Below are positions 1 to 10,268 of a stretch of DNA of 64,000 bases, piece after piece. The notes under the pieces were generated by a model. The model made no database searches and was not told where the DNA came from. It saw only the letters and a list, made by a program, of their open reading frames with translations. Position numbers and translations under genes: made by a program. Origin of the DNA: Mansonella perstans (taxonomy: Eukaryota; Nematoda; Chromadorea; Rhabditida; Onchocercidae). The stretch's first letter is position 1; the number at the start of each line of letters is the position of its first letter. The stretch spans positions 124,001 to 188,000 of the forward strand of contig JBAMDO010000042.1 of assembly GCA_037074765.1 (NCBI GenBank), given 5' to 3'.

Positions 1-79
1 TGCATGAATTTCAATATTTTAATTGTTGGTTTCTAACTGTCACTTTCTTCTTTATTTAAAATGTTCGATTTCAATTTAA

Positions 80-382
80 TTGCATATCAGAATTTCTTTT
101 CAGATACCCACCCCTTCCTATATTTTGAGCAATAAAATGGAAGATATGAAACCGTTAATGAGAGATGCCCAGGTCATATTCAATCCGAATTGTGTTCAAG
201 AACATAACTATTTCTCTCCTGCAAATCATAACCATCTAACCCTACTTTGTGCACACTATTCATCAGTCTTTACACCTGTAAAGCAAATGAATTATTCCAC
301 AAATAATTTCGTTTTCGCAATTTTTCATGAAATTCTTTCGAGAACAAACTACTCGTGTGCATTCTCACTGCTTTCAGAATAA
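80..382 (+). other. Diverged counterpart of the secreted-gene 3' exon region, open frame of doubtful coding value
   Basis: Positions 1-110 align with the intron at 8409-8515, including the TTTTCAG acceptor that ends near 113. The sequence just after the acceptor does not match the exon at 8516-8598. Similarity resumes near 195 in what is 3' UTR in the right copy. A 100-codon open frame runs from 80 to 382, but it begins inside the intron-like part and has no family resemblance, so I do not call it a gene. It may include the last exon of a paralogue whose first exon lies before the window. Confidence 0.4.
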
Positions 383-639
383 TTAATTTTATCTCAGTAA
401 AACAATGTACAACAAGATATACACAAGGATCACTTTACAGTTAGCACTTTGTCAAAAAACACATTTAAGCATGAAGAAAAAACCGTTAAGTTTGCCGTTC
501 TGATAGACTGATATTCAAGAAGATATGTTTTTCTTTTAAAATACTTTTCACCATTAAAACTTTTTTTTGCTTCCGGAAATGAGATGATGCGATTCAGAAA
601 ATTATTACACTGTAGCACTCCCATTATAGTTGCAGTATT

Positions 640-1685
640 TCACAAAACAATTGGTAACGAGAGATCGCGTGGAACCAAACCCAGAGATTGCAGAACAACT
701 TGACATACCTGAGCCTTACCAGTCTTTTTATTGGTTGATGGGGCAGATGGTTGATATTCTACACCATTAACAATAACCTGGAATATGAATGCTGATTGGC
801 ATTTATTGAAAACGATATGAATAGATGAAACAGATACTGCAATATCATATATAGTATTATCTCTATTAGATAACTATTTCAATCATATAGCTGACATTTC
901 CGAGCTTTTATTAGAATCCAGTGAGCTCGAAGCTAGCTGGAAATATGTATATATTCTCTCACCTTCCACAGAAATCTGCGATTGTTTGATGGTCCGCTTT
1001 CCAAACATGTGAACTGTGGGGAATGCCATCGTTTTTTTGAGCAGAGTTCCATAAGAAGAGATACCGGATGTTTTTCTACAGTAATAATTTTATACGGTAA
1101 ATCCTACAGTAATATAGTTAATGATCACAGTAAATGACTATTTTACTTTATCATGCGTTCGAAGTACAACTTACAAAACTAAGACACTTCAGAAAAGTTT
1201 TATCTTCTACACAAAGATTTTAGCGATTTATATTAGAGAGTTTTGAAATTATCCAGAAAGCTTAAAGGTCAAAAGTCATACCAGCCAAATTTTTTGTAAA
1301 ATTCGAGCGTCCCTTCTTTAATTCTGGAAGTTCTTCTGCTGCCACCAAACCTACAATGCACTGATAGCAGCTGGAAAGCGATATGTATAAACTGATAAAA
1401 ATATTCGTTCATAAAACTGCATAAAGCATAATCTTATAGTAAATGAGTTTTTCACAACTGTGTGTCATCTTGAGCATGTTTAAAGCTGATGACATGTAAT
1501 TTGAAGCAAACTGCCTAAAAAGCAATTTATTCACAAACCTTTCCTGTCCGATTTAATGTCCAAAACTAGCGGTTCAAGAGGACCATCTCTCCCTTCCCTA
1601 GGCCTTCACCAGGCGTCTAACCCATTTTTTTCATCAACTTCAGGTCCACATCACTGTTCACAGCACCCGTCTACTTCAAAAAATC
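640..1685 (-). pseudogene. SON-like 3' fragment: G-patch plus double-stranded-RNA-binding domain exons, disabled
   Basis: Four exons match exons 22-25 of the intact SON gene: 1685-1539 (G-patch), 1350-1282, 1075-963 and 777-640 (dsRNA-binding domain), with the same splice sites. The first is broken by two in-frame stops (AAG-TAG early in the exon, GGT-TAG at the conserved MGW motif) and by loss of one G in the 'GEGLGKG' codons, so it is 147 bases against 148. The other three exons remain open and end at the equivalent TGA (640-642). The AATAAA signal downstream of the intact gene is not kept here. No upstream SON exons are seen to its right, so it is a truncated copy. Confidence 0.92.
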
Positions 1686-2149
1686 CTAAAATTTTTAATT
1701 CAAGTAAGAAATACTAAGATTTGGAAAATAAATTTAAAAATGAATAAACTAAAAAATCTGCACGCGAGCTTACACAAGCAGCCATATGACCAATAGGTCA
1801 AAAAGATCAAAACATCAGCTTGTCGTCATGGCTTGGTTTTGCGGACGAAGATTTGCAAGAATTCATCAAGAATTCACATTTGACACAAACTCACTTTTGA
1901 CTAGAAGAAATCAGTACCGATAGGCAGGTATGGTTGCATATGATGCAACGGAAAGTCTGATTAGGTGATTTAGGTAATGCACAGGTTTTTCTGCAATATC
2001 TTCTCTCCTTTGCATTGATTTTATGAAATTTCAAAGGAAACATTATGAATCATGTATCTACATCACTCCCGATTGGATGTTAGAGTATATCATTTGCAGT
2101 AACCAATTTGATTTGTATCATTTGCGGCAATCAATTTTATTTGATTGAG

Positions 2150-5100
2150 GTCAAGATACTTTTTACAGAATTTTTGTATCGCGTCAAATGGATAAAATAC
2201 TCCTTTCTCTACAAATCCGAGAACATACTGCTTAAAGGTGTTTTATCCAATATTTGATAAAGTTTGCTCTGGGATTTGGCTCTATAGAGAATAAATTTGT
2301 CTTGGGTTCTACCATCAGTGATGATGAGGCCTGAGATGATATGAAATCCATGAAAAGTAATTATACAGTCGTCGAAATTAAATAAATTGGTGGCGTATTA
2401 GAAATGCTTTCCATCTCAGCTATCAATGTAATGGATTCTCTCTCCCACAGCGGTTTTCTCCCAATAGGTCCTCTGATCGCTTTTTTTGTTAATTCGATTA
2501 ATCTTTGGAATACTCTACCATTTCAGAAGAATTTTGGCATTATGCTTTCCCAAAACACTGTGTTCTGGGCTAAGGAAGTCTGCTAACTTGTTATTGTATT
2601 CCTTGATACTTTTGAAAACCAATTGAAATTAATCACCGTTATCGTTTAAAATTAATTCAACTTGAGATAACGGCGTTTATCTATAAATTTCCTGAAAACA
2701 TGTTAAAAAATTTGGTGGAAAGTTCTAATTTTAAATGCACCACCGTAGCAGTCAGTGAAACATGTAAATAGGGCTGCTACCCACAATCTTTTGGTTATGT
2801 CTTTATCGACCTCAACAGAAAGATAGCCCAGATAATCCAATCCAAGTTGTGTAAAGATTCTGAACCGTTTAACTAGAACATGAGGAAAGTCGGGTATAAA
2901 AGGTTACTCGAGTGGTTGAGAGATCCATCATCTATAAACCATGCATTTATTTACAACTCGTTTGATTTCATTCATCTTTTATTATTCAGAGTTTAAGTCT
3001 TATCTACGAAAGAATGTAAGCTATTCTAGCAATTTTTCATGTCGCTGTAGTATAGTCAATTCGGTTACTGGATTATGTCTCGGAGGATAAATAGGGTATT
3101 TGCTATCTTCGTCCAGCTTAGAATTTTCCAGTCGACTTTTGGATCTCTATAGAGCCTCGTCTTCATTATAGCATAGATTCTATTTAGTTATTTTTTATTC
3201 AATGATCCCTTCTGATTGATACTTCTTTAATTATATTTAAGGGCAGCTGGTGTTGAATCGTTTCATAATATTGTTGAAGTAAATGATAGTCTTTTGACCA
3301 TTAAATTTAATCGCTCATAACATTGTCCATAGTTGTTGCTTAATTTTGTCTTTGATTCTTTCCATGACCAGTAAACCTAATATCTTTCGCTGTACTTGTT
3401 AATACTTCTAAATTGTTTCAGCGCTTCTTCCTATCATAGGCACTAAGCTGTTCCTGAATATCTGTGACTTCCTTGGTCATAGTTATTGTTTCCTTCGTCA
3501 TAGTTATCGTCTTTTTTATTGGTCATAGTATATTTAACGATAACTATGATCAGTTATCATTGGTCATAGTTATCGTTAAATTGATCATAGTTATCGTTTC
3601 CAGAACTAGTCTATTTTAAGAACAGTGACTGTAATAGTTACGCATAAATTGGTCATAATTATCGGCTTTTCTTTTGTACTATGTAATTCATTTATGCAGC
3701 CTTTCCCAGTTACATAAGTTCAATTTTTGTGTAGAGCAAGGTGAAATTTTGAACACTGTTAGGTGAATGAATTTGAAGTAATCCGCTCCGATTAGCAAGT
3801 TGGTTGCCTCCAGTAGCTCGTTAAGCTATAATTTTCATCAAAGAGCAATTGTAGTCATTCAGAATGTAGTCATTCGGCTGAACTACTTGTGACTTATTCG
3901 TTAAATGATCCCTGTCGAAAAAAACCAAAGCGAACTTTTCTTTTGAATTTTAATTGAATAATTTATATAGCTTTCTGATGTATTAATAATTTTTTAGCAT
4001 GCAGTGAGTGATAATGTTTGAATTTTTCTCATTGTTCAAATCATCATGTCTACCGTAATCAACAGAGTCCGCATTGTAATTTGTAAATCTTCCTCTGTTA
4101 TTATGGCGTGGTCTAAATCGTCATGTTTACGGTAGCAGGAGAAGCACTCATTGTAACGACTAAGCTTGTGCTTCCAAAGTATCAGTATGTAATTTTTTTC
4201 ATATAAAAATGTTGTCCCAGTGATTCTCCTTCCAAAAAGGAACAAGGTCCTCTGATGACTTTAGAAATCAAATTAGTGTTTAAGTCATGATCACGTGAGG
4301 CAGGTTGCTTGATAGTAATTAAAATAGAAATCTCATCTTTCGTGCCATGCGGGATTCGGTTTGATTTTCGATTACTCATTTCCTTTTCTTTTCCAGCATT
4401 CATTGCCTGGATTCGATTCATTTTTTTCATTTCTCTGTATCGGTAGTTTCAGAAAATTTCGAAACTTAGCAGCTGGGTACGATTTTTGTTCCTTTTGTTG
4501 ATATCCATTTAATTTGCGGGAACTGGTTAGCAATCGAGGACCCAGCTCGGTAGTTTGCTTTCAATGATAGTTTCGGTACTCGATTGTTTCAAATTCTTAT
4601 TTATGGCTTTTAATTGGCGAAATGTTCATCCAATGGCATCTACAGTAACTCTCCATTCTCGACCATTCTTTCAATAGAATGTAGTTCAATCTATAACAAA
4701 TTGCTTCTAGTTAAGCAAGAACTCTGAATATGTCATAATTCCTAGGAGTTACGGTGTAGCCCCTTAAAGCCAATAGTGCTTCTCTTTTAAGACATGAGAT
4801 CAGGTAATTCAATATCAGGTGTTGCTTGGTGTTCTTGGTATCAGGTGTTCCAAATGTACAATTATATCAAAATCGCTGCAAAGTTCTCGCTATAATTTTG
4901 AGTCGTCATTTAACATTGGGAATAGCATCTGCAGTAAATTTATATGAGCTTTAGATGCACTCCTTTTTGATCTGCTTCTGCAATTTTGTAGCGTTAATTC
5001 AATCTTGTAGTGCTATTTTAATCCTATTTATGCACACTTCTAAGATGATAATGGCTTCATTATCCCCTCACTAATCAAATTTAAAAACCTTTTTTGTCAT

Positions 5101-5400
5101 TGATACATTTCTGCATGCTTGTTTTTTCTATTTTCTGGAACTTTGACTCACATATTATGATCGAAAAAACATTTTGTTGATGTTTTTGATGATTTCGACA
5201 TGTAGTTCAAGACATCATCGCAGTTTTCATCGATGGCTCTTTCCTCGTCATATTGTTGTTGTATTTCTGTCGTTATTTGTTGATCCAAGGTAGTGAAGTT
5301 CATATTCTCAATTTCATCTATAATCCTTCCTAGTCTTTCTTTCACGGTTGGCCTTTTTTATCAAATTGGTTGACATTTTCCCGGGCTGCGGCAAGTTTTC
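2150..5400 (-). mobile_element. Decayed BEL/Pao LTR retrotransposon, gag-protease-integrase remnants
   Basis: Read on the minus strand this stretch keeps pieces of a BEL/Pao polyprotein in the right order, with many stops and frameshifts. From 5' to 3': a gag start near 5345-5100; the gag domain (DUF1759-like) near 4870-4520, with 'HLILNYLISCLKREALLALR' and 'ESKLPSWVLD'; degraded zinc-knuckle cysteines near 4240-4060; the end of the protease region near 3830-3760 ('LLIGADYFKF'); an H2C2 and integrase segment near 3150-2740 ('FTQLGLDYLGYLSVEVDKD'); and the integrase tail near 2530-2370 ('LIELTKKAIRGPIGRKPLW'). Reverse transcriptase and RNase H, normally over 2 kb, would have to fit in about 550 bases between protease and integrase and are absent. 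I found no flanking LTR pair, so the ends are approximate. Confidence 0.85.
3476..3602. repeat. Short tandem and inverted repeats of a TCATAGTTATCGTT unit
   Basis: The words 'gtcatagttat' and 'atcatagttatcg' recur at intervals of about 20-30 bases. Within them a perfect 16-base inverted repeat, TTAACGATAACTATGA at 3534-3549 and its complement at 3564-3579, encloses a 14-base loop. It sits where the reverse transcriptase of the BEL/Pao relic should be, so it may mark the deletion or a later insertion. No function can be assigned. Confidence 0.8.
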
Positions 5401-5479
5401 GACAGAGCTAGAAAATTACTTTCAAGGATTGTTACTTGCAAAAACTGTTCCTTAAGTAAGAGCATGTCCTGGTTTTTGC

Positions 5480-8095
5480 ATGGTGATCGAAATTGAGAAG
5501 CATGAGTCAGGCCAGATGTTTTTCGCTAAATAAGTAGGAGCTTTATAGACCACAGCAAAGCCGTAAATCATTAATTTTTACCTGTCATGCGGTTTTATTG
5601 TTGCGAACTAGCCTGTTTTTTTGCAAACGAAATGCAACAAGATGGAATGAAGTTATCTAGCTACTATGTTACTAGTCGGTGAGTCTATAGATTTCAATTT
5701 GAGGAAGTTATGGGCTTTTTGCTGTGCAAAAAGTATTTCTAAGGCTGATTTGTAATACTATTATGATCGTTCGCGATCAGGTATCTATTGATGATTATGG
5801 GTCGTATGGAAAATTATGATATCGCAACTACTGATTATTTCTTGCGACCATTCCTAAGCTTCATAATGCTTTTTCTTTTAAAATGACAGTAGATCTCAAA
5901 GTAATAAATATTCATTTAAATTAGTGTGGAATTCAGTTTCTTGTCATGAAAAAAATTAGTTGTTAAAGTAGGTATCGAATGTGAAGTACATGGGATTTGT
6001 AAATTAACTGAAAGTTAATTTTTAAGATATAATGCATAAGCAATAGTTTCAGAGAGAATAAGCAAATAATCTCAGAGAGAGTAAACCAATAGTCCCAGAG
6101 AGAGCTATTTACGATCAGTGTAAAAATTTAACAAATTTGCTTACAATCTGAGAAGTAAAGAAAGAAAACTCCAAATACTTTTAAAAAAATTCACAAGATT
6201 ACGAGCTTTATTTTGACTACTTAAACTTTGGGAAATCCATATCTTTGAGCATTTCATCTCGTTGAATGTGTTTATTGCTCAAAGTTCTTGCAGTCCAAAA
6301 ATCCTAACAAACCACTGCTTAGCATCGATGAAGTCATTGTGACTGTTCACATACAATTTTACTTTATTTTTGGATATACTTTCTGGGAAGTAAATATATT
6401 TTGGATGAATTGATATATTAATCAATAAGGAAAAGAAACGAGCAGGGAATTTTCAAAGCTTGACCATTCGAGAGCTAATATTGATTGATCATTTAACGCT
6501 ATACCTTATATTTCAGTTGCCAATATCTTTGTTCATAAAAGCTGATCGTAGATTGTAATGATACGTGTTTTACTGAAGTCTGGAAAATAAATGATCTCGG
6601 TTCTGTAGATAGTGAAATAATAAATCATAAAATTGCGACAAAGTAGCCTAATTCTAAATACTAAAGTTAACAATTATTTCCACAGTTTTCTATTTGATTA
6701 GAATTGATAATAGACATACACCGTTGTTCTCTTTTAACATTGCTTAAATCTAAATCATAAAATTGACAAATTAAATTTACTATAATAGAATCACAGCAAC
6801 ATTCATTATGGATATAAATGTAATAGATTTGCTAATTTATGGTAATTGCAAACATTTCTGTAGTTCATCATATAATTGCTGTCATTTCTCTCTATTTGGT
6901 CATTAAATACAATATACTTTGACCATTGTTTTAATACTATTAAATTTCTAGGAATTAATTCATTACAACTTGAAAATTGCATTTTTCTCTTCAGTTTTGC
7001 AAAAAATTCTGCAGAAAGGGTACAGATCGGGTGAATTTTCAGTTTGTTTAAGTTTTGAGCAGTTGTTAAATTCAACGTTTTTCCATTAGATAAAAAAGTT
7101 GACGAACAAACGAATCAATCAGTCACACGCATCGAACACATCACAAAAGTTAGTTGTTCATTAGAAATGCACATCTTAATGTTTAATTTAAAGTGCCAAA
7201 AACAGTGTCAATCAATTTCAACGAATTCTCTAATGAGAATAAATGAGAATAAATGGGAATGTAAACCCTAATTGAACGTGCAACGATCTGTTAGAAGGAA
7301 TAGTTTTGAAATTGATGAATCGCATCAAAGTTAATCAGTTGTCATTGCGTATCGAAAAATATTTTTGAAATAATATATTAAAAAAATTAAGTACTATCAA
7401 ATCAAGCAATTGATGCGTTTTTTTTTTATAAAATAGATATTCAGATATTCGCTACATTCCAACTATTACATAAATCGGATAATGACGAAAAACTGCAACC
7501 GAATTTCTTGCAAAAAAAGTAATCAACATAATCGTATGGATGAAGGAAAATTGGCCAAATGAATCATGCGAAAGTTCCACAGGTAATACAATTCATGTTT
7601 CAAATGTACAAATTTAAAAGCCCACGTAATTTATTATTTTGAAAGTCAGACAGCCAGTTATTGTCGAGGTAAACCAGCACTTTTTCAACTTTTTTTTTCA
7701 AGTCACATTCATTGTCCCAATCTCTTTGCTATATAAATGCTTCGAAAATGAAAAACACTAACTTCCATTGCAAAGTTTGCTTGAAATTCTTTGACATTTT
7801 TGTAATTTTCTTTCCACAATGTTTTATTTTTACCTTTCGCTGAATTAAAAAATATTAAAACCAGGCTCGTATATATTTCATCGTGTCATTTTCAAAGCAG
7901 AGAAATGTTAAGGATTGGCATACCATTTGAATTAAGCCTAACATTGCGTCAAATAAACTAATCTATATCAATTTTGATAATTTTCAAATTTCTAAGGGTT
8001 AATAAAAGTTCGAACTAACAATGGATGATGTAAAAAATCATTTGGAAGTGTAAGCTGCAGTTATATTTAGGTATATTTAATATTTTTAAATCAAA
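5480..8095. other. No gene recognised
   Basis: The stretch is AT-rich with only short open frames, the longest 89 codons on the minus strand at 6806-7075 with no family resemblance. A small tandem repeat of about 24 bases ('aat-agt-c-cagagagag' type) lies at 6040-6107. The part next to the BEL/Pao relic could hold a diverged LTR, but I could not match it to a partner. Confidence 0.6.
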
Positions 8096-8101
8096 TTTCA
8101 G
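8096..8101 (+). other. Probable trans-splice (spliced-leader) acceptor
   Basis: TTTCAG lies eight bases before the start codon of the gene at 8110 and follows a run of T and A. An in-frame TAA stands between it and the ATG. This is the usual nematode arrangement for spliced-leader addition, although an ordinary 3' splice site after a 5' UTR intron cannot be excluded. Confidence 0.6.
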
Positions 8102-8109
8102 AATAACGA

Positions 8110-8598
8110 ATGGTTTCTAGAGGTATTGTGGCAGGAACATTACTGCTGATTATGATAAATATCCTAACAATGACACTAGTGGACACAGTCCCACACACAT
8201 ATAGTCGACCTCCATCCGCAATGGGTCCAAGTAAATCTGCGCATCAATATGGCAGACCTTCGTCATTCAGTGGTAGTACAGCGGGCATGCCCTACGGTGG
8301 TGCGACAAGTAACTCTTCGTTGTAATTTCTAAAAAAAAATGGGATTTTTTTTTAAATGGAATTTTAAGATTCGAACTGACAAAATTGCCTGGAAAAACTA
8401 GAAAAACTTGCGCATGAATTCCAATATTTCTTTATCGTTGGTTTCTAACTGTCACTTCCTTCCTTATTTATAATCAATTTTAATTTGACTGTTATATATC
8501 AGAATTTCTTTCCAGGCAAAGTCTCAGCTAAACCCTCCAAGAAACCTTCTGGAAAAGCAAGCACATCGTCGTATAAACGTCCACAACCGTATTCGTAG
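8110..8598 (+). CDS. Small secreted Ser/Pro/Gly-rich protein, two exons, function unknown
   Basis: Exons 8110-8308 and 8516-8598 join at ACAA|GTAACT and TTTCCAG|GC in frame, giving 93 aa. Residues 1 to about 25 form a signal peptide (hydrophobic core 'GTLLLIMINILTM'). The rest is low-complexity, rich in Ser, Pro, Gly, Tyr and Lys, and ends 'KRPQPYS'; it has no cysteine and no domain I recognise. The start follows a probable spliced-leader acceptor and an in-frame TAA. The gene points at the 3' end of the SON gene, and their 3' untranslated regions probably overlap near 8600-8815. Its 3' half lies in the segmental duplication, and the left copy has a different exon at the matching place. It may be a structural or excretory-secretory peptide; that is a guess. 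Confidence 0.75.
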
Positions 8599-10268
8599 AC
8601 TCAAGTGCATTGCCATTTTCTCTCCTATAAATTCAAAAACATCTAGCACAACCACTCTCTATGCGCACTATCCTTCAGTCTTCGCAACCGTAAAGCACAT
8701 GAATTATTCTATAATTTCGTTTCCGCTATTTCTTATGAAATTTTCTTCAGAACAAACTACATTTCTTTTGTACACGCTATTACTGCTTGAGAACAATTAA
8801 TTTATTGCAGTAAAACGATATATAACAAGATATTTACAAGGAATACTTTACAGTTAGCATTTTTTCAAGATACCATACACATTTAAATATGAAGAAAATA
8901 CCGTTAGCTTGCCATTCTAATAGACCGATAATTAAAAAGATGTCTTACTTCTTTGAAATACTTTTCACCCATAAAAATGAAAAATAAACTTTTTAGTGAT
9001 CAAACGTACTTTTGCTTCCAGAAATGAAATAACGCAACTCAGACAAAATTATTACATTATAGCATTCCTATTATAGTTGCAGTACTTCATAAAACAATTG
9101 GTAACGATGGATCGCGTGGAACCAAACCCAAAGACTGCAGAACAACTTGACATACCTGAGCCTTACCAGTCTTTTTATTGGTTGATGGGGCAGATGGTTG
9201 ATATTCTACACCATTAACAATAACCTGGAATATGAATGCTGATTGGCATTTATTGAAAACGATATGAATAGATGAAACAGATACTGCAATATCATATATA
9301 GTGTTATCTCTATTAGATAACTATTTCAATCATATAGCTGACATTTCCGAGCTTTTATTAGAATCCAGTGAGCTCGAAGCTAGCTGGAAATATGTATATA
9401 TTCTCTCACCTTCCACAGAAATCTGCGATTGTTTGATGGTCCGCTTTCCAAACATGTGAACTGTGGGGAATGCCATCGTTTTTTTGAGCAGAGTTCCATA
9501 AGAAGAGATACCGGATGTTTTTCTACAGTAATAATTTTATACGGTAAATCCTACAGTAATATAGTTAATGATCACAGTAAATGACTATTTTACTTTATCA
9601 TGCGTTCGAAGTACAACTTACAAAACTAAGACACTTCAGAAAAGTTTTATCTTCTACACAAAGATTTTAGCGATTTATATTAGAGAGTTTTGAAATTATC
9701 CAGAAAGGTTAAAGGTCAAAAGTCATACCAGCCAAATTTTTTGTAAAATTCGACCGTGCCTTCTTTAATTCTGGAAGTTCTTCTGCTGCCACCAAACCTA
9801 CAATGCACTGATAGCAGCTGGAAAGCGATATGTATAAACTGATAAAAATATTCGTTCATAAAACTGCATAAAGCATAATCTTATAGTAAATGAGTTTTTC
9901 ACAACTGTGTGTCATCTTGAGCATGTTTAAAGCTGATGACATGTAATTTGAAGCAAACTGCCTAAAAAGCAATTTATTCACAAACCTTTCCTGTCCGATT
10001 TAATGTCCAAAACTAGCGGTTCAAGAGGACCATCTCTCCCCTTCCCCAGGCCTTCACCAGGCGTCCATCCCATTTTCTGCATCAATTTCAAGCCCACATC
10101 ACTGCTCACAGCACTCGTCTGCTTCAGAAAATCCTAAAATTTTTAATTCAAGTAAGAAATATAAAGATTTGAAAAATAAAATTAAAAACAAATAAACTAA
10201 AAAAGCCGTACACAAACTTACGCAAGCGGCTATATGACCACTAGGTCAAAAAGGTCAAAACATCAGCT
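8403..10268. repeat. Segmental duplication, right copy
   Basis: This is the direct-repeat partner of 1-1819. It spans the last intron and exon of the secreted-protein gene and exons 22-25 of the SON gene, ending inside SON intron 21. Since it joins two intact genes, this copy is the likely source. See the left copy for the pattern of identity. Confidence 0.93.
8811..8816 (-). terminator. Poly(A) signal for the SON gene
   Basis: AATAAA on the minus strand lies about 270 bases after the SON stop codon. It is the only canonical hexamer I noticed at a suitable distance. The left duplicate has lost it. Confidence 0.5.

Larger units (their letters stand above)
1..1819. repeat. Segmental duplication, left copy
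   Basis: This segment is a direct repeat of 8403-10268. It starts before the window. It carries a counterpart of the second intron half and 3' region of the small secreted-protein gene, then the last four exons of the SON gene in reverse. Between 690 and 1587 I count about four mismatches and no gap against 9137-10034 (constant offset 8447). Outside that tract, both the 395-660 part and the 1588-1819 part differ at well over 10% of positions with several gaps. Similarity stops near 1819, after a shared 'caaaacatcagct'. Confidence 0.93.

Noticed and set aside
6806..7075. 89-codon minus-strand frame
   Set aside because: No domain, no splice context and AT-driven composition.
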